This document shows positions 55,042-64,000 of a stretch of 64,000 bases of DNA, one piece after another. The notes under the pieces are model-generated. The model made no database searches. It saw only the letters and a program-made list of their open reading frames with translations, and was not told where the DNA came from. Every line of letters starts with the position of its first letter. Positions within the stretch are counted from its first letter, which is position 1. A program made the translations under genes and the position numbers. The stretch covers positions 1 to 64,000 of the forward strand of contig JANYDC010000125.1 in NCBI GenBank assembly GCA_025359965.1, read 5' to 3'. Source of the stretch: Pedosphaera sp. (lineage in GTDB: Bacteria > Verrucomicrobiota > Verrucomicrobiia > Limisphaerales > SXQI01).

Positions 55042-57582
55042 TCACTTTGGCTGATAGGGAAAAGACTTTGCAAAGAACTCGGCGTCCATGGCCTCCGCCC
55101 ACAACCTGGCCGCTTGCTCCAAGCCGCTTAGGCTTAGGTGAACATGGTCATACCGGTCCTCCGGAGCCAACCGATCGTAGTCAGGACCTGCGAAGCAATT
55201 GCGCACCTCGCGAATCATCCGCTCCTGCGCCTGCCGGAAAACGGCGCGTGGCATCAGGTAGGGCGTTTGACGGTTGACCACCACGGCCAGTTGCGGGTAA
55301 CTCAAATCCTTACGGGCTTGGTCAACCCAAGCGAGATAGTTGTTGAAAACGATGCTGGTCTCCGGCTCATTCGAATCATTCTGTCCTTGATCAGCAAGAA
55401 CGGCACGCACTCCGGTGACGGAGACGTATCGCTGCCAAGTGTTGCGCACATTGATATACGGCATGCGAAGAGGAGATTTCACGAAGGAGTGCTCAAAGGC
55501 TTCGCCGCGTGCGGATTTGGCCCAATGCTCAAGACTGGTGCCGCCGAAGCCGGCATTGAAAATCATGACTGGCACATTTTCTTTTCTCGCCACGAGTTCG
55601 CCAAAGCGCGCCCAGAAATACGTTCCATGACCGAAGGGCGCGGGCTGGACTTTGCTGGCAAATGGCACGCCCACCAGTTCGGGTAGATATTTCGTGTCCG
55701 CAGTTCGTTCGTAATCGCGTTGGGTCTCGGGATGATCCAAATCCAAAGCCACAGTATTGACGCGGTCATCAGTGCTGCCAGGCAGGTTGATGTCCCCGCC
55801 TTGCGCCACGGAATGGCCAACCACCACGAACACCTCGCCCACTCCCACGCGTTCAAGCCTGGCGTGAGCGGGTTCGCTCGTTATCTGCTTAATACGCAAT
55901 TCCATTCGATACCAACCTGCTGGTGCGTCCAATCGTCCACTGAAGCTGCCGTCATCTCTTACGACAGCAACCTTTCTCCACTCATTGGTCAGCACGGGAT
56001 GGCCTAAGGAGACCAGAAAGGCTTCCACGGTGGAACCAATCAGCGAAGATTTGCCTGCGATGGGGATGGAAGCTCTGCCCGAGTGGTCACGCTGGAAAAC
56101 CAACCGATTTGCGGGGGATGTAATCTTAAGCCTGCTTTCGTCCGGCGCATGGGCTGGGCGAAGTTGGAGCAGAGCCACGCTCGGCTTGGCGAGTCGGAGC
56201 GAAAAGCTCGGCCTTTGTTCCTGCACCGTTTCCATTCGCGCGACATCCAAGTCGTGCTCTGCGTCCAGAATACGAATCTCGGCAAATGTGTCTGTTTTCC
56301 AAGGCAGGTGGCTGAGATCAACACGAAGATCCGCATGTTCCTCGGCAAAATTGCTAATAAGCACGGTGGCCTGCGAGTCCTCTCCATTTAGTCCAGCTGC
56401 AATGGCGAGCTTTCCGGGCACACTTCCTTTGGCTTCAGCACGCTTTGGTGTGGCAACGAGTTCGCGAAAGGACCGCACCGCGAAATAGTTCTTTTGCGGC
56501 ACACCGAATTCGTTGAACAGACCGAATGCGCCTGCCTCACCGTGAAATAGATTGGCCACATCGATCGGAGCATCCTGCAACTCAATCAGCGCACTCACTA
56601 TAAATGATGCACCCGGCGCGCCTGCCATGTCCTCGTAGTACTGTTGACGGGCTGGCGCCGGACTGTTGCGCGCCAGGGGCGCCCATGAATTGCCGGGTAA
56701 ATAGTTCCATTCGTTAAGATGGCTCTCGGTTTTTGTGAAGGCGTTTTCATCCAACAATTGACGAATGGCTTTTGCGCGCAGGACCAATTCATGAGGATTG
56801 GCAGTGTAGCAGTGCCAGGAGAAGAAATCCAAAGGCACAGGATTCGTACGACAGAGATTGAGGAAATCTACCACGAAATCGGTGGGTTTGAATACGCCTG
56901 CTACGAACCGGCCGCTTGCGCCCACGGCAGGGCCACCGACTTTCACATTAGGGAAAGTATGTTTGATCGCCGTCGCCGCCACGCGGTACAGGCGGAGATA
57001 GTCTTCGTCGTTGCCGCTCCACATCGCGGGCCTGTTTTCGGGTTCATTCCAAATCTCCCAATATTGAATGTCATGATGAAACCCTTTGGCCCAACCCTCA
57101 TTGTAGTGCCGGATGATGCCGAGACAGATATTCGCCCACTGGTTGTAGTCTGCCGGAGGGTGCGCGAAGCGTTTCACACTGGTGTGCTCGATGCTCTCGC
57201 CGAGTCGATAGACAATACCTGCTCCTGTGGCGCGAACGGCTGTAATGTATTCGTCAGTCAGCCGAAAATCGAAGCTCTCTGCTAGGCTTGGATCGGCTTT
57301 GAAATCAGGGAAGACCGCGTGGATATCCACCACATAAGGATTTGGAAAATAACAATCATGCAAACGCGTGAGTGGAATACCCAGTGCCTGATGTTCCGCC
57401 GTAAGATCCAGTAGCCCTCCCGGTCCAAGAGGTCCTTTGTTCACCCCGTGCAGCGCCCGGATCAATCCGTTGGTTTTTGCGAAATCAATTTGCAAGGCCA
57501 ATGGTTCGGCAGCAAGAGAAAGCAGCGTCACTCCAAAGAGCAAACCAAGACAACCCAACCACCTTGAAGAAAATATGCTCAT
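55042..57582 (-). CDS. Secreted GH39-like glycosidase fused to an SGNH esterase
   Basis: ATG 57582, preceded by GGGAG at normal spacing, gives 846 residues; the longer frame to 57672 is not favoured. After a signal peptide (ending near SLAAEP), a clan GH-A (beta/alpha)8 domain of the GH39 kind has acid/base candidate Glu180 in WEIWNEPE and nucleophile candidate Glu291 in LNEWNY. A beta-sandwich linker region (about 415-570) leads to an SGNH/sialate-esterase-like domain with VVVGHSVAQGG and DHVHLS at the end (about 575-846). It probably removes acyl groups and glycosyl units from one acetylated polysaccharide outside the cell. It is divergent from a CotH-like gene. Confidence 0.8.
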   Translation of the reverse strand: MSIFSSRWLGCLGLLFGVTLLSLAAEPLALQIDFAKTNGLIRALHGVNKGPLGPGGLLDLTAEHQALGIPLTRLHDCYFPNPYVVDIHAVFPDFKADPSLAESFDFRLTDEYITAVRATGAGIVYRLGESIEHTSVKRFAHPPADYNQWANICLGIIRHYNEGWAKGFHHDIQYWEIWNEPENRPAMWSGNDEDYLRLYRVAATAIKHTFPNVKVGGPAVGASGRFVAGVFKPTDFVVDFLNLCRTNPVPLDFFSWHCYTANPHELVLRAKAIRQLLDENAFTKTESHLNEWNYLPGNSWAPLARNSPAPARQQYYEDMAGAPGASFIVSALIELQDAPIDVANLFHGEAGAFGLFNEFGVPQKNYFAVRSFRELVATPKRAEAKGSVPGKLAIAAGLNGEDSQATVLISNFAEEHADLRVDLSHLPWKTDTFAEIRILDAEHDLDVARMETVQEQRPSFSLRLAKPSVALLQLRPAHAPDESRLKITSPANRLVFQRDHSGRASIPIAGKSSLIGSTVEAFLVSLGHPVLTNEWRKVAVVRDDGSFSGRLDAPAGWYRMELRIKQITSEPAHARLERVGVGEVFVVVGHSVAQGGDINLPGSTDDRVNTVALDLDHPETQRDYERTADTKYLPELVGVPFASKVQPAPFGHGTYFWARFGELVARKENVPVMIFNAGFGGTSLEHWAKSARGEAFEHSFVKSPLRMPYINVRNTWQRYVSVTGVRAVLADQGQNDSNEPETSIVFNNYLAWVDQARKDLSYPQLAVVVNRQTPYLMPRAVFRQAQERMIREVRNCFAGPDYDRLAPEDRYDHVHLSLSGLEQAARLWAEAMDAEFFAKSFPYQPK

Positions 57583-57689
57583 TCGGATGCTCCCATGTTG
57601 CTGAATTGTATCGTCAGCGACAAGAAATGACCCGGAAAAATGAAGCTTTTTTGCTTCTCCGAGACTCGCCAAACCTCTCCTAGTAGGGT

Positions 57690-58973
57690 ATGTCTTCTAT
57701 CAGAGTGAGAATTTTTCTGCCATGTTCCTTGGGACTCTTCTTATTGAGCGCCGGAGGGATTCTTAACCAGTGTATCAATGCAACTACCCCACTCGACGCT
57801 ATTGCTATCAGCCGCGACGGGCCCAAAGTCAGCATCTCCTTTAACGGCACATTGCAGTGGACTGACGCGGTCACGGGGCCGTGGAAGGATGCCGTGAATA
57901 AAACCAGTCCGTTTACGGAAGAATCTACCGACTCTCAAAGATTCTACCGCTCTCTCGACACGGGCAGCATTTTCTCTTCCGCCTCGGTGGTGGAACTGAC
58001 GTTGACGGCCCCTTTCCAAAGGAATTTCAATCTTGCGTTTGCCGGCAGTCCGGATGGGATTTTTCCTCCCGTTCGCGTAAAGCCTTACTTCGATGGCATA
58101 CTCTCTCTAGGCACCAATGAACTGCCCGTGAGTCTGCGTGTGCGCGGCAATTCTAGTTTGCAGGAATGCCCTTTCCCCAAGCTTAAATTCAAGGTGGCCA
58201 AGGAACGTCGCCTGGGCACGTCTTTTTTTGATGCTAGCGAGATCAAAATCGGCACGCATTGCGCCGAGGGCGGCCGTGGAAACATTGGGCGTCTGCGCGA
58301 AGAGGCTGCCACCTACCGGGAAGCTCTCGCTTACGAAGTGATGGAACTGCTTGGCTTCGTAGGGCCACGGGTCCGCCGAGCCCGCATCGAATATCACGAT
58401 ACCACCCCGATCGATTTTACCAGTGAGGTGGGTTGGCGACTCACACGCAGCGCCATGCTTATTGATGACGTTGATGTTCTCGCTGAGCGCCTTGGGGGGC
58501 ACGCCCTCACCGATGCGGAACTCGCCGCATTGACCGATCCAAAGTTTGATCCTCAACTCGCGTCCGATCTTCAATTTTTGCATGCCTTGTTGGGAAACTG
58601 GGACTACGGCATCAACGTGGAGAATCGTGGCGTCTGGAATACGGACGTCATTTCGTTTCAGGACGGGGTCCTTCTGCCGGTGGCAGGTGATTTTGATCTT
58701 TCTTCCTGGGTCACGGCGGTCGTCCGTATTTCAGCTCCTCGCGATTACTTGCCCGAGTTGCCCGAGGTCGACCGGCAGGTGCGCTATGAACTCGAACTAA
58801 TCAAAAAACGAGTCAGTGATATCCAGTTTGCGGCTTCCCGCACTCGGTTTATTTCCAAGCAGGCCGCGCTCCAGTCACAGATCAACACCTCCTTCGTGGA
58901 CGCGGAAGGCCGCACCAACGCCTTGCTTCACACGACGGCTTTTTTTGAGGCCCTGGCGTTGATCAGCCGCTAG
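57690..58973 (+). CDS. Exported CotH-like or spore-coat-kinase-like protein
   Basis: A 427-residue protein with a signal-like N-terminus (LGLFLLSAGGIL, with a Cys near 28). The middle has PVSLRVRGNSSLQ, in which an Arg-Gly-Asn-Ser sequence matches CotH starts, then YREALAYEVMELLG, a catalytic-loop-like LLGNWDYGINVEN and a DFDLS motif that could act as the metal-binding triad of a protein-kinase-like fold. This is a resemblance, not a secure family assignment. It begins 108 bases from the divergent GH39-like gene and may share its regulation. Confidence 0.6.
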   Translation: MSSIRVRIFLPCSLGLFLLSAGGILNQCINATTPLDAIAISRDGPKVSISFNGTLQWTDAVTGPWKDAVNKTSPFTEESTDSQRFYRSLDTGSIFSSASVVELTLTAPFQRNFNLAFAGSPDGIFPPVRVKPYFDGILSLGTNELPVSLRVRGNSSLQECPFPKLKFKVAKERRLGTSFFDASEIKIGTHCAEGGRGNIGRLREEAATYREALAYEVMELLGFVGPRVRRARIEYHDTTPIDFTSEVGWRLTRSAMLIDDVDVLAERLGGHALTDAELAALTDPKFDPQLASDLQFLHALLGNWDYGINVENRGVWNTDVISFQDGVLLPVAGDFDLSSWVTAVVRISAPRDYLPELPEVDRQVRYELELIKKRVSDIQFAASRTRFISKQAALQSQINTSFVDAEGRTNALLHTTAFFEALALISR

Positions 58974-59056
58974 GGTAGTGGTACGAAATCTGCGCCAAGA
59001 GGTTCGCAATTATTATTTGTCGGATTTTCCCATCCGGCGGCGATAACCTTGTGACC

Positions 59057-60811
59057 ATGAGCGACACCGATCTTCAATTGCTTGAACGCTACACTCGGGA
59101 CCGTGCCGAGGACGCTTTCGCTGAGATTGTCCGTCGTCATATTGGGCTCGTCTATTCCGCCGCGCTCCGGCAAATCCGGATGCCCCAGTTGGCCGAGGAA
59201 GTCGCCCAGTCCACCTTCACCGATCTGGCCCGGCAGGCGGAGCATTTGGAGCCGGATACAATCCTCACTGGCTGGCTCTATCAAGTCACACGCCGCACTG
59301 CGATTGATGTTGTCCGTCGGGAAGCCCGCCGTCAGTTGCGCGAGCAAATAGCCACTGAAATCAATGCCATGAACGCCGCCGACACCGATTGGGTGCACAT
59401 CGAGCCTATGCTCGACGAGGCCATGAGTACGCTTGATGAAACCGATCGTGTCGCCATCCTGCTTCGTTACTTCGAGAACCAATCCCTTCGCGAAGTTGGC
59501 GAAACGCTGGGTACCTCTGACGATGCCGCGCAAAAACGGGTGGCCCGAGCCGTGGAACGCTTGCGTGATTTTTTCACCAAACATGGAGTAAGGGCAGGCG
59601 CGAGCGGACTTGCCGCCGTGATCTCTGCCAATTCGGTCCAGGCCGCGCCCGTTGGGTTGGCCGTTACGATTTCCACCGCCGCCACCCTTGGCAAAGTAGG
59701 CCTTACTGCCACTGCCGCCAAAACCATCGCCATGACCACATTGCAAAAAACCATTGTCACAGTAGCTTTATCCATCGCGGTTGGCACAGCACTCTACGAA
59801 ATGCGTCAGGCTTCAATCCTGAGCCAACGAGTTCAAACCCTCGAGCAACAGCCTGGAATTGACGGCGAACATGACCGACTAACGCGTGAGCGGGATGAAG
59901 CCACGCGTAAAATCGCAACTTTAATTGCTGAAAATGAGCGATTGAACCGCAATGCCGGTGAACTTCTCGGACTGAGAGGCGAGGTGACTCGCTTGCGCGA
60001 GGAAGCGCGGGAGATGGCGACCACCTCCCCCACAATGAAGGCTTTGCTGAAGAGGGTGAATTTGCTCAAAGAGAAACTCGATCAAATGCCGGACAAAAAG
60101 ATTCCGGAGCTTCAGTTCCTCACGGAGAAGGATTGGGCCGACGCCGCCTGGGATGCGGATTTGGATACGGATGACGGGGTTCGCCTGGCTTTGAGCAGCC
60201 TGCGCAACATCGCGACGAATACTTTTTTGCAGCTAATACGGTCGGCCCTTAAAAAATACATTTTTGACAACGACTACAATTTACCTTCCAACATTGTTGA
60301 ATTGAAGTCCTATTTTGATATCTCCGTTGAAGACGCTATGATCCAGCGTTACAGACTCGTGCAAAGCGGCCAATTAAACAAAAATTTAGACGCTTCATTG
60401 GTTGAAAAATCCGTGATTGTCGATCCCGACTACGAATCGACCCAATCAATCTCCATGAACGGAGGAAGCACAAGAGGCATAAATAAGATAGAAGAGGCGG
60501 TTCAGAAGGCAGTAAAAGCATTTGCCAATGACAATCATTACCAATTACCGAGCGAATCATCGCAGTTAACCGAGTACCTAACGAAACCAATTGAGGCGGC
60601 ATCAGTTCAGAAGTACCTAAAGAAATTTACGTCATATTACCCGACACCCGAGGAGGCACTACTAATGCCGGTGTTGGATGCTTATGCAGCAGTGCATGAC
60701 GGACGTGGCCCTGAAAATATCTCCGACCTGCAGCCGTTCCTTACGACTACGGAACAGCAAGAAGCGGCTCGTAAGCTCGAAAAGAGACGCCAGTTTAAGC
60801 CGGAGGAGTGA
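59057..60811 (+). CDS. ECF sigma factor with membrane helix, coiled coil and three C-terminal repeats
   Basis: ATG 59057 gives 584 residues; a GTG two codons upstream is possible. Sigma region 2 (about 15-85, with AFAEIVRRHIGLVYSAAL) and region 4 (about 115-175, with DRVAILLRYFENQSLREVGETLG) are typical. A hydrophobic helix follows (about 231-249), then a coiled coil (about 255-340). The C-terminus carries three imperfect repeats of about 38 residues (397-434, 485-522, 539-576) with a shared A..Y....Y.LP....L..YL pattern. The protein is thus a membrane-tethered sigma factor with an extracytoplasmic domain, with no separate anti-sigma gene next to it. The regulon is unknown. Confidence 0.85.
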   Translation: MSDTDLQLLERYTRDRAEDAFAEIVRRHIGLVYSAALRQIRMPQLAEEVAQSTFTDLARQAEHLEPDTILTGWLYQVTRRTAIDVVRREARRQLREQIATEINAMNAADTDWVHIEPMLDEAMSTLDETDRVAILLRYFENQSLREVGETLGTSDDAAQKRVARAVERLRDFFTKHGVRAGASGLAAVISANSVQAAPVGLAVTISTAATLGKVGLTATAAKTIAMTTLQKTIVTVALSIAVGTALYEMRQASILSQRVQTLEQQPGIDGEHDRLTRERDEATRKIATLIAENERLNRNAGELLGLRGEVTRLREEAREMATTSPTMKALLKRVNLLKEKLDQMPDKKIPELQFLTEKDWADAAWDADLDTDDGVRLALSSLRNIATNTFLQLIRSALKKYIFDNDYNLPSNIVELKSYFDISVEDAMIQRYRLVQSGQLNKNLDASLVEKSVIVDPDYESTQSISMNGGSTRGINKIEEAVQKAVKAFANDNHYQLPSESSQLTEYLTKPIEAASVQKYLKKFTSYYPTPEEALLMPVLDAYAAVHDGRGPENISDLQPFLTTTEQQEAARKLEKRRQFKPEE

Positions 60812-60835
60812 CCAAGGTGCTGAAACCGGTTGCTT

Positions 60836-62821
60836 TTATTTCGCGTCTTTCTCGGTGGGGCTGGGGGCGATGGATTTGGTCATGGTTTCGTGGGTGTTCC
60901 GGTAAAGTCGGCCTTCCCACCAAGCGTCACTGGGTTTTAAGCCGCGCCGGACGGTCCAGAGTTCCTGCACGGTTTTTTCGCGGTTGGCCATGGCGTAGAA
61001 GGGGACTGCGACGATTGGCTTGCCATCGACATCCTGACCCGTGATCACACGAATGCCGCCTAGAAGATCGGGGCGGGCTTCCACTTTGAATTGGGGATCA
61101 TCTCCCAGTTCCAAGGCGGCTTTGCCCTGATTGTCCACGCCTTCAAATCCGTAGACGAGCGGGCCGCGTTGGATGGCTACTTTGCCCACGCAATCCTTAA
61201 TCAGCGGATGGGCCTCCATGAGGTGGACGGGCATTTCCATGTTAAGCTCAATGACATCATTTTCCTTCCACTCGCGCTCGAGGCGGATGTAACCGCGATC
61301 AGTTTTGCGGAGCGGATTCATTGCCTCGCCGTTGATGGTGAGCGTTGCGGTTTCACACCAGCCCGGCCAACGGAGGTTCACGGCGAATCGCTTGGTCTTG
61401 CCGGGAGTAACGCCGATTTTGACGCTTCCTTCGTACGGATACTCAGTTTCGACTTTTAATCCCACCAATCCACCCTTGAGCGGTGCCTGCACCGACCCGG
61501 CCACATACAAGTTGAAGTAAACATCTTCCTCACCCGAGGCATAGGCGTATCGCCCCACTTGGAAGACGGTGCGGGAAAGATTGGGCGGGCAGCAGACCCA
61601 TGAATTGTATCTCGGTTTATTGGTGTCGCTGAGCGGGTTTTGATAGTAGGAGTTGGTTCCGTCCAGTGAAATGCCGTGCATGACCGCGTTGTAAAGCACG
61701 CGCTCGAGCACATCGCCGGAGTCGGACCCGCCTTCCAGCAGGAACATTCTTTGGGCGAAATCCAGAAGGCCGCAGGCTGCGCAGGACTCGTAGTAACCGT
61801 TGTTGGGCAGTTCGTAATCTTCCCCAAAGGCCTCATGTTCCTGGCGGGGGCCGGTGCTGCCTGTGATGGTCATGCGACGATGGGTGACGCTGTCCCAGAA
61901 ACGATTGGCCGCGAGTCGATAGTCTGATTCGCCGGTGGCCAGGGCAAGATCAGCCACTCCGGTGGCGAAAAAGGTGGCTCTGACCGCGTGGCCATCGAGG
62001 TTCATTTGTTGGCGTAAAGGGACGGCATCCTGGAAATAAGCACGGGGTGTTGCGCCATAGGGCTTCACCATTCCGCGACCGCGCCACTCAACGAATGCCC
62101 GGGCCAGCTCGATATACTTGGTGCGGCCGGTGGCTCGGGATAATTCAACCAAAGCCATCTCTAATTCAGCATGCCCACAAAAGCCGGGCACTCCTTTAGG
62201 CCCCAGAAAGTGCTCATAAGCTTCGTCCGCAGCCTTGCAGGCGATATCGATCAAGGCTCCTTTACCCGTGTTGGCTTGGTATTCGATTGCAGCTTCGATC
62301 AAATGCCCCAAAACATAGCCGTCATGCGAACCATCGAGAAAATCGGGATCCCAGTCCGGTTTGTGTTCGTTGATGATAAACACGTGAGCGTAGCCGTTGG
62401 CGCGTTGTGCCCGGCCGATCAAATCCACGATTTCGTCCACTTGCCGCTCCAACGCAGCGTCAGGAAACATCCCGAGCGAATGGGCGATGGTTTCGAGAAA
62501 CTTGTAAAGGTTGGCTTCGCCCCAAGTGTTGTTGAAAGGCCCGTCGGTCTTCTCTCCTGCCGCTTTGCGCAGCGACCGGATATCATACCCCATATATCTC
62601 CACGAATGCGGAATGGTACGATCCTTGTAAACTCGCATTTTGGGGCCCCAGAAGCCGCCTTCCAAATGCACGTTTTTGACCGGCACTGGAAGGATTTGCC
62701 CTTCCCGTCCTGACCACTTCCCCACGTTTTCGGGAACACCGGGCACCATTGCAGCGGAAGTCTTCAAACCGCCTCCGCTCCAAACCAAAAGGAATAAAAC
62801 AATACTCTTCCACATACGCAT
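60836..62821 (-). CDS. GH127 beta-L-arabinofuranosidase-like enzyme, secreted
   Basis: A 661-residue protein with a signal peptide (residues 1-23, ending SAA). The (alpha/alpha)6 domain shows the metal-site residues of the family: Glu345 and Cys347 in GYYESCAACG, and Cys410-Cys411 in WVCCPPN, where one Cys acts as the nucleophile. The family releases beta-L-arabinofuranose from plant glycoproteins and related glycans. It is transcribed toward the sigma-factor gene and has no adjacent transporter. Specificity beyond the family is not known. Confidence 0.9.
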   Translation of the reverse strand: MRMWKSIVLFLLVWSGGGLKTSAAMVPGVPENVGKWSGREGQILPVPVKNVHLEGGFWGPKMRVYKDRTIPHSWRYMGYDIRSLRKAAGEKTDGPFNNTWGEANLYKFLETIAHSLGMFPDAALERQVDEIVDLIGRAQRANGYAHVFIINEHKPDWDPDFLDGSHDGYVLGHLIEAAIEYQANTGKGALIDIACKAADEAYEHFLGPKGVPGFCGHAELEMALVELSRATGRTKYIELARAFVEWRGRGMVKPYGATPRAYFQDAVPLRQQMNLDGHAVRATFFATGVADLALATGESDYRLAANRFWDSVTHRRMTITGSTGPRQEHEAFGEDYELPNNGYYESCAACGLLDFAQRMFLLEGGSDSGDVLERVLYNAVMHGISLDGTNSYYQNPLSDTNKPRYNSWVCCPPNLSRTVFQVGRYAYASGEEDVYFNLYVAGSVQAPLKGGLVGLKVETEYPYEGSVKIGVTPGKTKRFAVNLRWPGWCETATLTINGEAMNPLRKTDRGYIRLEREWKENDVIELNMEMPVHLMEAHPLIKDCVGKVAIQRGPLVYGFEGVDNQGKAALELGDDPQFKVEARPDLLGGIRVITGQDVDGKPIVAVPFYAMANREKTVQELWTVRRGLKPSDAWWEGRLYRNTHETMTKSIAPSPTEKDAK

Positions 62822-62974
62822 GACTGAATGGTATGCCCCGAAGCTTAAGTCACAAGCCCGAGTCGTTCACTCTTTGAACTTTCCAGCGCCTTTGAGATCA
62901 AATTTTTTGGCGGAGTCGAAGGACAATGGGGAGATCGCGTTTGATTCTTGCCGGAGTGGAGGCAAGGTCTTTGT

Positions 62975-63352
62975 ATGGTTCCCATGCTGGAACACAAGAC
63001 TGAAGCTCTGCTACCCTGGTCCAAATTTTTTGGGCGGGTGGGAAAGTCCATCGCAATGGCGCAAATCGTAGTCGCCGTGGCGTTGGGGATTGGTGTGCTG
63101 GGATATCACTTCATAGCAGGGTTTGAATGGATCGACGCTTTGCTGAATGCCTGCATGATTCTGGCAGGGATGGGTCCAATGGGCGAGTTGCACTCCACCG
63201 CGGGGAAGCTATTCGCCTCGGGCTACGCTCTTTTCTCCGGGCTTGTTTTTATCGTGGTGATGGGTGTGGTGCTCACTCCGCTGCTGCACCGCATTTTGCA
63301 CGCTTTCCATCTCGAACAGCGAGACGAGAATGAGGAAGATGGTAAGAATTGA
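62975..63352 (+). CDS. Small membrane protein with pore-loop-like segment
   Basis: ATG 62975, preceded by GGAGG at 12 bases, gives 125 residues; TTG 62948 and ATG 62984 are alternatives. Two transmembrane helices (about 25-45 and 80-103) flank a segment WIDALLNACMILAGMGPMG. Both the two-helix topology and the following GKLFASGYALFSG helix resemble the pore module of potassium channels, but the TVGYG filter is replaced by AGMGPMG. I recognise this as a widespread conserved hypothetical layout with no established function. Confidence 0.6.
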   Translation: MVPMLEHKTEALLPWSKFFGRVGKSIAMAQIVVAVALGIGVLGYHFIAGFEWIDALLNACMILAGMGPMGELHSTAGKLFASGYALFSGLVFIVVMGVVLTPLLHRILHAFHLEQRDENEEDGKN

Positions 63353-63375
63353 GGGCGAATGTCAGGCTGCACTGG

Positions 63376-64000
63376 TTATTGCAGTTCCAACAATAGCTCC
63401 TGGGCTTTTTTGAAACGCGGGGCTTCCTCCAATGCCTCAAGAACCTGCTGGCGGGCGGCGGAACGATCCCCTGAGGCAAGAAGCATTCGTGCCCAATCAT
63501 AGCGGGCGGCCACCACGTTGGGCGGATGCAAAGCGACGACGCGCGACCAGGATTGAGCCGCCTCGGCCGGTAGTTTTAACTGTTCCCCAGCGCGAGCGAG
63601 TTGGTCGTGAGATTCCCAAAGCAGCGGATTAACGCCAATGACGCGTAGCGCCTGTTTTCGCACTTCGGCCCAATCCTCACGGGCCATGGCGAGCGTGATC
63701 AAGCGATCAAACGCTTCCACAGCTTCTGAATCTCGCTCAGCCCAATCAGTGAGCAGTTTGGTCTCTTCCTCCACGTGGCCCAACTGGCGTTCGACGCGGG
63801 CCAGCCATGCCCAGGGGTGTTCCAGGCCCTCTGGACCGGGGTGCAAGTCCAGCCAGCGTTGCAGGATTTTTTCGGCACCAGCCCAATCTTTTTTATCCAT
63901 TGCAGCAGCCGCGGCATTGCGCAAAACGATATTGTTGTTCGAGTGTTCCCAACCCACTTTTAACAACTCAGGTTTGTCGGCGGGTTCAGTGTCCTTCCAA
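63376..64000 (-). CDS. TPR-repeat protein, 5' end outside window
   Basis: The minus-strand frame is open to the window end, so the N-terminus is missing; the TTG at 63966 should not be taken as the start. The visible part consists of tandem helix-turn-helix repeats of about 34 residues (AMDKKDWAGAEKILQRWLDLHP, then EKQ-free AMAREDWAEVRKQALRV and ARMLLASGDRSAARQQVLEAL) typical of TPR domains that mediate protein contacts. Nothing shows an enzymatic domain in the part that can be read. Confidence 0.75.
   Translation of the reverse strand, partial: WKDTEPADKPELLKVGWEHSNNNIVLRNAAAAAMDKKDWAGAEKILQRWLDLHPGPEGLEHPWAWLARVERQLGHVEEETKLLTDWAERDSEAVEAFDRLITLAMAREDWAEVRKQALRVIGVNPLLWESHDQLARAGEQLKLPAEAAQSWSRVVALHPPNVVAARYDWARMLLASGDRSAARQQVLEALEEAPRFKKAQELLLELQ

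Overview
The window reads as a chromosomal segment of a member of the Verrucomicrobiota, most likely a soil or freshwater Pedosphaera/Limisphaerales-type bacterium. I base this on family content and not on a marker gene: a PVC-type membrane dehydrogenase/cytochrome with a CxxCH C-terminus, an ECF sigma factor carrying a membrane anchor and a long C-terminal extension, tandem ADOP-type permeases behind a PadR regulator, and secreted glycan-active enzymes. I saw no rRNA, tRNA or CRISPR array.

Region 1 (1-7316) is a polymorphic-toxin locus. Three RHS/YD-repeat cores follow one another, each with a different C-terminal tip and each followed by a small AT-richer gene that is a plausible immunity gene. 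The first is cut by the window edge, the second is an orphan lacking the usual N-terminus, and the third is frameshifted. The third abuts a truncated tyrosine recombinase on the opposite strand.

Region 2 (7599-22306) is a surface-polysaccharide locus. A glycosyltransferase/methyltransferase pair lies on the minus strand. On the plus strand a long, tightly packed operon starts with a GbsR-like regulator and continues with an SGNH protein, a flippase, a NeuB-type synthase, a KdsC-like phosphatase, a PtmA-like SDR, an aldehyde dehydrogenase, a CMP-sugar synthetase, a transketolase, a GT-B-like transferase and an O-antigen ligase/polymerase. Together these look like synthesis, activation, transfer and export of a nonulosonic (sialic-acid-like) acid, with three enzymes (SDR, ALDH, transketolase) whose roles are not explained by the standard pathways.

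Region 3 (22427-28747) is mostly housekeeping: pyrH-frr, an exported esterase, a YhbY-like protein, an RNA pseudouridine synthase, an NTF2-like protein, trigger factor and class II fructose-bisphosphate aldolase, with a strong terminator between the converging genes.

Region 4 (28885-36997) holds a PadR regulator with a dyad operator candidate, two ADOP permeases and a lipoprotein S9 peptidase.

Region 5 (37109-42278) is an isolated two-gene operon: a dynamin-like large GTPase translationally coupled to a SNF2-family helicase. I do not recognise this pairing as a named system, and it is my best candidate for an undescribed, possibly anti-phage, system.

Region 6 (42469-64000) contains an exported redox operon (DMFase-beta-like protein, MauG-like peroxidase, PVC cytochrome), an RND efflux operon in which the pump and the outer-membrane factor are fused in one reading frame, a Yip1-like protein, an FtsB-like divisome protein, a GH39-like/SGNH fusion, a CotH-like exported protein, the membrane-anchored sigma factor, a GH127 enzyme, a small pore-loop-like membrane protein and a TPR protein cut by the window end.
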